Source: Volvox africanus (taxonomy: Eukaryota > Chlorophyta > Chlorophyceae > Chlamydomonadales > Volvocaceae). Taken from it: a stretch of 64,000 bases of DNA. Of the stretch, positions 1 through 33,700 are shown in pieces. Below the pieces are notes generated by a model. That model searched no databases. It was not told the DNA's origin and saw only the letters and a program-made list of their open reading frames with translations. The position numbers and the translations under genes were made by a program. The first letter of the stretch is position 1, and each line of letters opens with the position of its first letter. The DNA lies in NCBI GenBank assembly GCA_030268105.1, contig BSDZ01000009.1, positions 1,935,501 through 1,999,500 of the forward strand, written 5' to 3'.

Positions 1-423
1 TGTATGTGTGTGTGTATGTATGTGTATGTGTATGTGTCACACGAGCCTCAAGTCTGGCTACTCAGGCTAAAAGCCTGGAACAGAGCCTCAACCAACCACA
101 CCATCGCCCAGTGTGTGTGTATGTATGTATGCCAGCCGAGGCCCCCGAATGAAGGGACAGAAATACCCACGACCCAACCCACGAAAAGAAAAATCATTAA
201 CATCCTGTGCTTGGTCAAGTGGATGTCATCTAAACTATTAACCAGTATATACGTGTAAATGTTGGCTGACGAACCGCGCGCAGTCTGTGCCTCTCGCCAT
301 GGAAGGAACGATCACCCAGTGTGTCATGACAGGGGAGCAAACGCAAACATTCACCCGTTTGCGCCACGTAACCGGCGCCCCGCTATTCCCTATCCCGCTA
401 CCTCCTACCCCGCATGTGTGCAG
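1..423 (+). other. Intron of gene A running in from the left edge
   Basis: No exon matching the first CHASE half (present in B and C) is seen here. The stretch begins with TGTATG/TGTG-rich simple sequence and ends at the acceptor TGTGTGCAG before position 424. Confidence 0.6.
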
Positions 424-11670
<11,247 letters not shown>

Positions 11671-11705
11671 TGCACGAGCGAGGGAGATCAAGAAATAGTC
11701 TGTAT

Positions 11706-11807
11706 GTAGTAGTCGTACATGTACGGCCCACACACCAGCACAGTATCAAGGTGCAGAAGCACAGTGTCAGCATCTCGAGAGACCTTTGCGGCTCTTGAAT
11801 ACTACAC
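11706..11807 (+). mobile_element. MITE-like ~100-bp element, copy 4
   Basis: Runs from GTAGTAGTCGTACATG to AATACTACAC, starting 36 bp after the gene A stop codon, so it probably lies in the 3' UTR or immediate downstream region. Confidence 0.65.
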
Positions 11808-11896
11808 TGTATGTGGCGGCCATATTACTGCTATATTGTATGCACACGTTCAACCTGCAAGCACGCAGGCCCGTCGTTGCTTGGCTGCGTGCTGCT

Positions 11897-11966
11897 GGTA
11901 CGTAGCTTGGTCCTATGTACGTACATACCGAGGTACGTAGCTAGGTCCTATGTACGTACATACCGC
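11897..11966. repeat. Tandem 2 x 35-bp repeat
   Basis: Two adjacent copies of GGTACGTAGCTTGGTCC...TACC, with one internal difference (CTTGG versus CTAGG). The unit itself contains the near-palindromic TATGTACGTACATA. Confidence 0.85.
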
Positions 11967-13106
11967 AGCAGGACCTTGATGATGCAGGTATGTGTGAATG
12001 GCTCGGAGATAGACCATGCCGTTATCAACTTTCAAGAAAGTAAATGAAGACAACTCCTTTGGAAGTGTGTTAAATAATTATGAGGGACGTATACATGTAG
12101 TACAGGGGGCGATCAATCACCACAGTGTGGGCGAGGTGGGGGGGAGATGGTGACCACACACACATAAACGGACTCAATCGATTGCTTGGGTTCATTCATC
12201 AAGGGCCCAGTCAAGTAAGCAAGCTTGTCTCTGAAACGTAGGCAAGCTGCAAGAAGTAGTGCGTGATTTACAAAAGATGCTCGCTCGTTATGTAGTACGT
12301 ACTTAATCTGCATGCAAGCATGTAGTTACACTGTGGGCATGCATATATCTTTGTACATGTTGGATGTGATAATGGTTTATTTGGTTGGTGTGGTTTGAGC
12401 GCGGGGCGGCAGGTTTGCTTGCCCCGGGTGAGGTTGCCGTGCATCCCGACAGTACACGCTTGTTTCGTTTATTTGTACTCTGCTGTCTGCTATTCATTGT
12501 ATGCTTGTGTTTTCATAAGTTGTGCGCCGGGTAAGGTCATAGCTGTTTTGCGGCCTTCTATCCATCTCATCGTGCGTGGGTATACATGCATGCATGCATG
12601 TGTATAATTATCAGGGTGCTACACGGTGGGTGACTTGCCCTGCAAGTATATTTGTACGTCCGAGGCTGATTGAGTATTGAATGAGATTGATGGAATACGC
12701 CCGACGGACATCAGTCAGTTGCAGGGGAGGAGATCTTTCTCGCATTCTCGTTGCTGGCTGCTGCTGGGCATCTTCCCGCGCCCTGACTGACTGGCTTGCT
12801 TTTTTCTTGCTTGGCACATATGCATGCACGCATATCCTTCCATATATCTACCATCCAGATGGCTGGGGGCGGGCACGCGTGCACGAACACATAAATGCAA
12901 ATCTGCAAATACGAAGACATACAACGTAAATCTACCTACCTACCTGCCTATCTGTTTATCTATCTATTAAGGTAGATGTTAGAACCTTTATTGCTTGTAC
13001 ATCGATCTGCAGCAAAACTGTCGTGATGATGATGAGCTCGCTTGCTTGAGCTAGGGCGGGAGCGTGATGATGTGCGTAGCATACGTAGGAGAAGTAGTAC
13101 GCGGGA

Positions 13107-13150
13107 GCACATGTACGTACGTATGTACGTATGATCGTACGTACATGTGC
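13107..13150. repeat. Perfect 15-bp inverted repeat (hairpin)
   Basis: The arms are GCACATGTACGTACG and CGTACGTACATGTGC, separated by 14 nt. No flanking T-run suggests a terminator. Confidence 0.85.
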
Positions 13151-13312
13151 TTACAGTGGTGTGAATCGATGGCTGGGGACGATGCGAGCGATAGGATGGA
13201 GATAAGGATGGACGTAATGCATAACATGCGCATATCCGCCAGAAGACGACGACGGTAAAGGACGCACACAGTGCACGGAATGCATGGATGCATACATACT
13301 ATACGTGCATCT

Positions 13313-13336
13313 ACCGTAACTTTTTATTAAGTTACG
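13313..13336. repeat. Small hairpin CCGTAACTT-N6-AAGTTACGG
   Basis: Perfect 9-bp arms with a 6-nt A/T loop, in the spacer between A and B. Confidence 0.6.
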
Positions 13337-16144
13337 GAACTATTATATTACGGAAATGCAGATACCTGCTCTGCGAGGCAAGTTGGTCGATTAGCGAGAT
13401 AAAGGCTATTACATGCACGTCCCATTCTTGGGGGGCAAGTCGTGCACGATGATGATTTGGGTCTCTCGCACATGACTAATAACATACAACGAGCACGCAC
13501 GCACGCACGGCATACATGCGATGATATATATTTATGTTTCAGTACATGTAAACCTGAAAAGATAGGGTTTCCTTGTTCGATGAATATTTTGTGGATGTCT
13601 GCTGTCCATCTGTAATGAAGTGGCACGCGCGCAGCAGCAGCAGCAGCAGCAGCAAGTAGCAGCAGCAGCAGCAGCTCACCTAACATCGATCGCGTTATTA
13701 ATTAAGCCGTTCATCTAGCCGCCATGCATGCATGCCCTCTACGGCGTACCAGCCATGTACTTTATTACGGCATCCTTGCGGCGGATACATTATATTTTAT
13801 CATGTCGTTAGTTTGCACGCACTATCCTGCCTTTTTGTATTACGTGCGCGCGCGTGTGTAGATTAGAATGCGGGCATCCATGCATCCGTCCATCAATCAG
13901 AAGCCGCGTGCACTTAGAAGGACACAGCCTCAGCCAACCACAACAGCACCCAGAAAGAATGGCACAACAAAAATGCCCAGGAGCTAGCTGGCTCTGCCAC
14001 CCCAAAACATCACCTCCTCCACCTCCACAGCCAACCTAGCAAAGACCTGTCCCTCCCACCCAGGCTCACTCAAATGAAAGGGATTACCAAAACAGGACCT
14101 AACCTCCCGCAGTCAAGCAAGGCTAACCCAGACTCGGTGGGGGGATGACAAGCCTTTAAGGGGCCCCCCTGAAGAGCCTCACTCCAACACCCACAGAGAG
14201 CCCTACTCACCCCTGCAAGACACGCACTGGGGAGCCCTCCCTCTCCGACCTCCAAAACGCCCTCCAAGCCCCGTGGACAAGGAAAGGCTAGCGCTAGCTA
14301 GGCATGCACCTCCCTGCCTCCCCCCCTCAACAAATAAGCTCTGCTGGAAGCGGAAGGCAACAAAGGAGCATTAGCTAGGCAGAACCGAAGGATAGATCAG
14401 CAGGCAGGGAGATAAGCATCCATCTCTTCATCAGCGCTTCTTTTTCATCATTCGTGGACGAGCGGGCGGTGATTTAGCTGTGTGTATGGCACCTAGCATC
14501 ATAGAGAATCTCCTACTACTGTCAAACCCTAATGAATTAACATCACGATTAATTAACTTCACCCGATTGCCTATATATCTACATACTTGATCGTCCATGT
14601 ACTCCATCCATCCACCTGCAAACGATTTGTTGATTTCTTTCGTCATGGTTGGCGAATGACCTAACCCAGCCAAGGCTTGTATTACGAACAAACGGCAGCA
14701 CGTAGAAATGCATGCATACCCGACAAGGGAGATGGAATGGCAAGTACTACCAAGCAACGCGCGCACGAGCAAACGACGCCAATCACGTCGCCAATTCATT
14801 AGGCCGGGCATGCAAACAGCGCCACAAACGCCCTGCCAACTACTGACTGGGCTTTGTGCCTGACAGGCCAGTCAGACCCAATCAGGCTTAATTAGACGTA
14901 ATCAGATGTAATTAGCCCAGCCTATGGTTGGCAAGGACGTACGCACCATCGATCAGTACGGCCACCTCGTTGCCGCATAATAATGATCTCATCAACAAAT
15001 AGGGGCAATATTGACTACGTCCAGCCAGGCACACACGATTGGGTCGATATCTTATTACTTCGTTCTGCACATCCCCCGCCCCACCCCCGTTAATCACCAC
15101 ATGAAATACATGAATGCCAAATTGTTTTTCGATTCGGAGACTGCTGCTGCTGCTGCTGCTGAGATGAACGGCAATTTATCAGTGCCCAGCAGCAGCCAGG
15201 AACCAGCAGCAACAAACACGTTGCGACTGCTGGAATCAATGGCAGTGATATGCTGCCGGCGGCGGCCATGTTTCAGCAGCACCGCCGCGCGCGGAGTTTT
15301 CGAGCAGTCGTGATCCCTCATCACATGCAGGCCTCCTGCCCCCGGGGTACACTCGGTGTCCTGCTGCTGTCCCACCTAGAAGCCATCGAACGAACTATTT
15401 CAAAACGTTTGATGGCATTTTTTAGGGAACAGATACATAGATACATAAAACCCTAATAATAATTCCAACAATAGACCCAGGCTCAAATATCCTTATTGCC
15501 CAACTTGCATTCAGTTGGGATAAAATGAACGAAGCTAGCTGCAAACATGATGATGGACCTCGCAAGGTTAGTTGTTGTCGTTGGATAGGGGCGGGTGTTG
15601 GTGGATAGATGAAATCTAGCTAGCTACGTCACCAGAACCGTGCGCAGCTAGATAGATGCATACCTAGCCATGCCATGGCGGCGTCAAGTACAAAGCAATC
15701 GGCAGTCAGTTGTAATCAAAGCCAGCCGAATATTGAACATTATCAAAATTTGAAAAATACTACAAACGCACATACGCGCTAGGTTTTAGCTTAAAAACGA
15801 ACTAGCTAATTCATCCGACGTTTATTGTCCCCTTCCACATACAGACAGACGCGAGGGCAGCAAACGTTTATTCAATCACACGCAGATCATTCGCGTTCAT
15901 CGCGCAGCTGCAGAAGGATTACGTAAATAATGAGCGAGGTAGGCGGGTCGGCAGGCAGGACGCAGGGTGGTCTGTCCGAATTCGCACATACCCGTGCCTA
16001 CATATGTGCTTCATAGAGCGACATGATTTTGCTGATTGATAACCACCAATAATGACGCATGCATGTACGTATGCCTCTCACATCCTTGCGAATCAGTCTG
16101 TCATGGCAAATAATGGCCACACAACGCTCGCTGCTAACAAATAA

Positions 16145-26065
<9,921 letters not shown>

Positions 26066-29000
26066 TTTATAAAGGAATCTAATAAATATGAAGCGCCATT
26101 GGGCGATGGATTTGGTAACCAACTGCCTCAACTCGTCACTAGCATGATTACCTTGCCTACGCAGACTGTCAAGTTCCAGGAAACATCCTCAGCATTGTTT
26201 ATAAACTTTATTGCAAAGTGGATAAGAAAGTAAGAGAACGCGAATCATAAAGGTTACAACGGGCAAGAATGCGAATAACTGTCGTCATGAATCGATGACA
26301 CAACATACCTCAAATTAGAAGTGTGAATATATTAAAGGTTTGAAGTCAGTTGTAGCAGTTGGTCAATTACCCTACAATTTGGTAATCCTGAAACTGTGTG
26401 CATTTGGGGCGTACGACAGCTCGGTCAAGTTTTGCCGAGCTACCTGCCCCGCCAATGGCATAAAAACGGTTTGTTATTTGGCCTCATTTCATACTCTGCC
26501 ATGGATGAGCAACAGCTTATCGGTTGTTGTACATATCCACTTGATAAGTTGGTAGGAGCTTATTGGAGGTGGCCCCTGTCTCTACGACCGATAGGCACGC
26601 CGTCCTACGCCAGGCGTAACCGGTAACTCGTGCAACAGTATACTATTCTTGGAAGAGTTCGAAATAAAGCAATTTCCAGGGTTTCGAACTGCATCTCATG
26701 GCGTCTCCATGATCTTCCGTCTGCTTACGAATCTTACGCTCGGCCAGCGGTATGCTCGGCCAATACGCATCCGAGATCCGATTATTTCCCTCCAAGTATT
26801 AAAGCTGGAGCCTCCAGTAATTGTTGCATTACACAGGCATCAGCTTGTCGGGTTCTACATACAGGTCGCCGAGCGCCCATTTTTGGCTCCAGGCGGCGCA
26901 TACATCATTAGTCTGCATTACCCGAGATATTAAGACTTTTTTCAATGCATCCACCAGATCACGGCAAAAATCAAGGTATGGCGCGCAAAAATAACCCTGC
27001 GACGCTCCAGCGTCGCTTTGCAGCGATTGAAGCTAGCTTGCTCTGGGAACTTGCAACGCCAAATTACATCAAAACGATTTGTTGGATTAATTATTGTGTA
27101 AGGTTAGGATGCATAAAATCAATCGATGATCTTTCATGAATACTCGTGTCGTCTGCAACCACAGCTCTGGTCCAGTATCGTAGGGTACCCATGGAATGTC
27201 GGTCGCGCCTTTCGGGGATGCATGCGGCCGTCCAACTGTTGTGGACGGCTAACCGTAACAAAGCCATTCCATTCCATACACTGTAAGGTGTACCACTTTA
27301 CCACAGCTCACTCACGGCCACGCACCGTCTCATAACGTTAACCGCTATTTGCACCTGGATGCCTCTCACTATATTTGCAATGCCCTAATATTTCTCAGCC
27401 TAACAGCCACAGTACCAGGGCCCGCTTCGGCACTTTCCTAAAGCGCAAATTTCTCTTCCAGGTAGCCTTGTGCTCCGGTTTTTACTTGTGCATGCACTGC
27501 AAGCTCCCAAGATGCAAGATCCATGATTTCCTGTGCCGGTGCGGTGCGGGGCATCATATGTACAAGGGTGATGTGCAGGCATCATATTTACAAGGGTGTT
27601 GATTTGGTTGAATTCTTCATGCCCTGCACAGTAAAACCCAAGTAGTCCGCTTCTTGCATGCGAAAAGGGAAAGTTACGCCCGTCCGCACAAGAAAGGTGC
27701 ATGCATGGCCAACTCCTTGAACCTGTCCTTTTTTTCAGCTTGCACCGGAAGGAACGGGGTTCTGACGTGTGCGCGGAGACTAAACTCCGTTTAATGCGGA
27801 GATTACACTCTGTTCGACAGGGCTTGTAAAACCCACACTTTCTTTGGCTTTTAAGCATCCGCTGTTGGCCTGATTTGGCATAGGTTGCAGCAGCAAGCTG
27901 CAACAGTTTCGGGTACGCGGAATCCCTTGCGAAGTGAGAACTCAGCGATAGCCATATTATATATACATATGTATGTATATGCATATATGTATTTGATTAT
28001 CATCATATACATCATAGACATATATATCAGCCAGGCATAACTTCAAGAGACCCGGCATGGACGCAGGCTCAGATAGGCATGCATGGACGCACGCACTCAC
28101 GGCATTACATTACACGAGCATAGAAAATCCTTGATATAAGGGCGCAATCCATAACATCGCACAGATCTGCGCTCGAGTATGAACACTCCTCCCATGCTTG
28201 GGGGATCCGCCCCTCCCCACAATTTCTCACCACGTCGTTTTCTGTTTCTGGTGCAGCAGTGCACGTACGAGTCCCACCCACTGGGACTCCGCTATAGCTT
28301 CGCCGCTATCGTTTAGAGCCCATTGTGACACACGTCTACTACAACTATTACATCATGATGTACAGTCTAACAGTCGATGTGTGTACGCGTGTGATGCTCC
28401 TGGCAGGTGACACCTACCAGCCATTGTGACACTGAGACTCAACAGCGCTGTACTGCACAGGAGAATTGCCTTTCCGTGCCTCTGATGACGCACCGCATAA
28501 CAACTCAAAACCGAGGGCCAGTCGCTCACCTCTAAAATTCTCAGCTTCAGGGCGCTGACCTTGCCCATTAGAAAGCCCGACAGCCCACGTCAGTCCAACT
28601 CTCCGCCGGACATCCCATCTGAATCTATCCCAACAAAAAATAGATAGAGAGAGAGATATGTATATATGTGACCCGTTGCGCGCCTGGCAGCGCGAGCAGC
28701 TGTCGAAAATCCGCGCCACGCATCGCACAATGTCTACACCCCGTTGGTAGAAGTCCATATCACGTAAAGCGGTGTCAATTCGCTTCAATTTTCCACCTCT
28801 TTTCTCTCCCCCACCAGACACATCGCATTACAGGAATATCTCATATCGCGCTTAACCATGCCAGCTGCAGCACCCCACGTCCTGCATCCGCAAATCACAT
28901 TCATTCGGGCTGCACGCGGCACGGGGCAGAAGCCCCCACATGAACTAAGCGATAACGCAAGCCAACTATAACCGGGAACTACCTGCGACAGATAGATACA

Positions 29001-30738
29001 ACGCCATGTGCGCCGGTCGTCGAAGAATACACCGCTCTGTCATACAGCGGGACGCGGGCGCTTAGGAAAGGCACCACTGCTGCCAGATCGTCGTCACCAT
29101 GCATGGCATGATCAGTGTTAGCCATCGGATGGCGGTGAATGCAACGAATCGAACCAAGGGAAGCGTATGTAAGTGTGAAGCGTGAGCTGTCGGTGGATGT
29201 TTAGAGCAGGAAGGTAACAGATCCGGGCATATAAGTCCACGCCGGTAGGGCCGACCAATATATATTTGCCATACTGTGCATCCGTGTGTCATCGTTCAGT
29301 GTAATTGTTGAAGTGCTTCTGCGTACCGTAAGGATGAGGATCAGGATGGCGACAAACGCCTGCATATGCAACCTGTGGGAGTTAGGAAAGCAACGAATCC
29401 CGCCGGTGCAGTTGCAGCAGAGACTCTCTTTCCTGCAATACAGGCACGCAGCACCTCCCTGCGGCGCATCACGCATCCACACGGCGGCGTGCCAACATGC
29501 AAGGACTCTCGACACGCAAGGACTGAAGAGGTCTTCCGCCCAATTTCTCCTTCCCAGTGACGCCAAAAATTATGCCAACCAAGTTCCAATGGCCTCCACA
29601 TCATTTCAGTTGACATGAGTTGGTCTAGAGGGCCCTATCTGCGTGAGCGGAGAATCGTATGTGATCCAACGAACCACCCTCGAAGAGATCTCGCCTTTTC
29701 ACACCCAGTGCTGTTATGTCTGGTTTCAGCCGTGTGGCCTGTGTGATGAATTAAGCAAACGCCGCAGGCCACCACGGCGCTGCGTGTAGCTTAAGGATAG
29801 ATACGATGCTCTCTCCATCCAGGATTCCTTTGCTAACCGGTAATCCATGGAATCCACACCCAGGCTACCCTCACCTCAATCCCGCCGGCAATCGTCATGT
29901 AGCATCAGCATCAGCATCAGCCATAGCACGTATCATATATGCAAGTTCGGCCTGCAGCTAAACAACCTCATCTACGCATCTAAAGCGGAGTGCTTGCCAT
30001 TATATACAGAGTGCATTTCCTTCCGTACAGCCCGCACTCCCTTTCGCTGAACTCTCAACTCTCAACTCTTAACTGAGATGAAACCCTAACATAAAAATCT
30101 ATACGGCGAGAGCATCTCACACTCTCCTCGTCCTGCTCAGCGAGAAGGGTAAACTTACTCGGCTTCATGGACGGGTAAAACAAATGCCTTATAGCCGCAT
30201 CCAGCGTTTGCCTAGTCTCTGTCTGCGAAGGCAAGCAAGTCCCTGCGGTGCACTCATAAAAAGTCACCCAACGTATGGCCGTAGGTTGCGGCTTTGCCCC
30301 GACTTTCCGCAAGCTTGGCGAAGTGGTACAGTTGGCAGCGGACGAATACGCGTGCAGTAGAAGGTACGTGTCTGCACATTTCTCAAAAGCACATCCACGC
30401 GGCTGCACATGCTTGCTTGCAAGACGCATTCCAGCACCGGTATGCTCACACGCTTTCATGATCAACTTACGAGTCCCAATTCCGTTCGAAAGATGACCAC
30501 ATTGCCAACTCACACACATCAGGGTTTCCCGTGCGCCCACACGCATGCACACGTATGCAGTAGCGCACGTCTTATTATCATTATTATTATGGTCCGTTTT
30601 CGTATCCACCCCTTTGCCCACCCATCCGCTCTGCCCATCAACCCATCAACCCATCCAACCCAAATGTGTTTCTAGTCGCCAGACGGGACATGTCTCACCC
30701 CGCCTAATACATGATACCTGATACGGTGGGGGCTAAGG
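26066..30738. other. Intergenic region between gene C 3' end and gene B 5' end
   Basis: It should contain the gene B promoter and the gene C 3' end. I found no gene with splice or motif support. The longest open frame (27400-27984, - strand, 194 codons) is Cys/Arg/Ser-rich, starts inside AT-simple sequence and resembles no family I know. An A/T palindromic patch lies at about 27955-28000. Confidence 0.5.
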
Positions 30739-33700
30739 TTAGCTTCCAGGAGCTGGCGGCTGCGCTGACCCTAAGGGCCGAGCTGGCTGTTGAGGTTGCA
30801 CCTTAAAGCTCCGGGATTCACCAGGCACAGGTGGTGTGTCATTCGTGTAAAAGTTGTAGTTGTCCAAGAAACAAGTCATGAGCGGCTGAGTTCCAGGAAA
30901 TGCGCTGCACAAGGCATGCACCATCGGCAGCGCGACGAATTCGTAGAAGCCCACCTGGCTCTTGCTGACCCCCTGCTTAGACCGGTCAAACAGAGGGCTT
31001 ATGGGAATGCCCAGCTGCCGCTCCCTGTCGCCCTGCCGGAAGAACTCCTCCTCTAAGCTCGACAGCCACCTGACAGAAGCGAGCAGCAGGCGAGGAGCAA
31101 TCCACAAACACTAACACAAAAGCATAAAGGAAACATGTAAATACATAACTCATATAGGCTCCCTTATTCCCCCGGCTTTTAAAAGCACACGGTGCCAACG
31201 GCGTTGTCGAGAGCTGCTATAAATGTTGATGCTCTGTAACATCCTTGCTCCTACAAAAATGCGACGCCTCAGCGTTGGTCATGACTAAGCGGGTACATGT
31301 TGTGATATATAAGGAAATGCCTTACCGTTTGTGCACATCCAGGCCTTCCCCAAGATGCCCCAGGTCAGCCGCCTTAATGACCATCTGCAAGCTGAGCACC
31401 CGCTCCGTCTCGTCCAGCGGTTTCGGAGCCAACTCCCGCATGGACGGCGTCGCGGTGGACACCATCGCGGCGTCCAAGCTGTAGGCGGAGTAAAAAGCAG
31501 CCGGAATGGTCGAGCCTTTAGAGGTGAAGTTAACAAACCGGAAACAACGTAACTGCACCCCGTGCTTGCCTCCCAAGCTGAGGAGAAATCACACACGAAG
31601 CGTACCGGGTGCTGGGTGCCGGGTATCGGGTAAAAGCAGCAGGGGAAAAACACATAACACGCCTCGCGCCCACCTGCTTCGTGCTTCACCTTGCGTTGAA
31701 CCGACACCAGCCTGCCCATAACCAGTACCCGCTCCGAGGGCAGAGGTCTTATTGAAGCTGGCGAGTCGATGTACGGTACTGAAATGACTCAGCAACGAGA
31801 AGTGCTGCTTCATATCGGTCGCGAGCACCATCTCAATCACCTACAGACGGGGGACAGGACAGTGTAGCATGGGAAATACTGTTCGAGGTGCCCCTTGTCA
31901 TGATGACGAGGGTAAAAGGGAAGACATTCAGACAACATTTGTTTTTTTCGCCGTCGTAATGGAGGGTTTTAGTATCAGGAGTGAAACACGCCCCACCTAG
32001 ATCCGGCGACCCTATCTACCCGGCGACGATGGAAACACATAATTGCTCTCCACCAACAAGCTGCCCCCGAGTCCCCCCTCCCGGTCGCTACTCCTCATGT
32101 TCACCCTTCACACCGCGCACACACGGCACCTGTTTTCGAAAGGAGGACCGCTGCTCTGTAGCCAGCGGGGCCAGGACATCTAATCCTGGCCGCCGCATGG
32201 AGCTAAACGCCGCCGCCGCGTGATGGTTCTCCAACGGGGACCGGTCGTTGTACCGCACCGCCAATGGATCCGAAGTGGCCACCAGGAAGTCATTCGTAAG
32301 GCCCGGATGGCCGTAGTCATGAACAATCTGTTGCGTGCGTGATGATGAGGGCATGCGCGATGAGGGCATAGCCGGGCGAGGGATGTCCGTACATACTCAA
32401 GAACAAGATGAGGCCCTTTGGGGATAGGTCAAGAAGATTGGTGGCTATGGCAAAGGGTAAGACACGAGGAAAGGAGTCCGGCCGCCGGTAAGCCCTAAGC
32501 CCATCTCCCACCAGTCAGGTCACTGGAAATCAACAGCTTTTGGATGAGTGCGTAGAGCCTGCAAGTTCCCGTGGTGGGGTCTGTCGGTGATTTGATTGCC
32601 GGCCGATGAGTGGGTCAGAGCTAAAGGATAAAGCATTGGGGATTGCAGAACAAAGATGGGAGGTCGGCAACGGCCGAGGGCTCAGGACCAGAAGACGGTC
32701 GCAGGCTGAAAGCTCGACAATACCGTGCGTACGGTGAATATCCACAAATAACCCTTCCTGGATTCTCCGTAACGAACAAAACCAACACCCTGCTGGGGCT
32801 TATGGCTCGGCGATGATTCTTCCTCACCCTGAACACCAAGAGGAGGGGGATGCGCACTTGTGCGCTGTTGCATTCAGGTCCTAGGCCCTCGGGAGGCAAC
32901 AGCTCAGTGCCTAGGCAACTCCCTGATGTCCCAATCGGTTGCAGACCCGTGCCATGGCTCCCCGTGCCCATTGCTCTCTTGGAATATGTATATGGATGGC
33001 AATGAGGCGAGCACCCACTCACCGCCGCAAAGTACGCCGCCAGCAGCCCCAAATAATCCACGTAATGCACGTGCAGCTGGGCGCCGTGGATGATCACGTG
33101 GAGGGTTTGGAGCACGTCCGCGGCGTGAGTGGCGTTGTGGTAGGGGTTGTCGTTGTAGCCGGCCTCGATATGACGGAGCAACCTGAAGTGCGTGGATGAG
33201 GGCCATGTAGGTAGACGGGTTCCAAAAGAAAGTGAAATCCATCTAAAGAGAGAGAGAGAGAGAGAGAAAGAGCCACCAACTGGAAACTGCTAACCGCCGC
33301 AAGGCACAAGAAAGGCACGAAAATCCACAACTAGTTCATGACGGCGACTAAACGTACCTGGCCAGCACCGCCGGTTTGAGCTTTAAGTTCGTGATGAGTC
33401 CCGCTCTGTGTATGAGGTAGAAGCCTAGCGCCGAGAGCGGGTGACCGTTGGTGATGTCACGCAGCCGCCAGGCATCAAAGTGCCAGGAATCCGCCTGAGC
33501 TAGAACACGCTCAACCTTTGTGAATATGCAAAAGGAAGTTGCGGAGAGAAAGGGAACGCTTAAAAGGAAAAGCAGAGATGATGATGGGACTGGAGCTAAA
33601 ACGTTAGGGCTTGTTAACAGACGGGATAAAGCAAAGGGAACGCTCGGAACGCTTGGCGGGTCTCACTACCCGGCGCTCCTCTGTACACATTTTGATGCCC

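Larger units (their letters stand above)
11671..16144. other. Spacer between convergent genes A and B
   Basis: I see no supported gene in this 4.5 kb. It holds a 2 x 35-bp tandem repeat (11897-11966), hairpins at 13107-13150 and 13313-13336, a CAG/GCA trinucleotide run (13630-13676) and MITE-like copy 4. Open frames here are short, lack coding character and have no splice support. It is the centre of the A/B inverted repeat. Confidence 0.6.

Noticed and set aside
27400..27984. 194-codon reverse-strand open frame
   Set aside because: It starts in TATATG-simple sequence, shows no domain, no splice partners and an odd Cys/Arg/Ser composition. It is probably chance, though I cannot exclude a lineage-specific gene.
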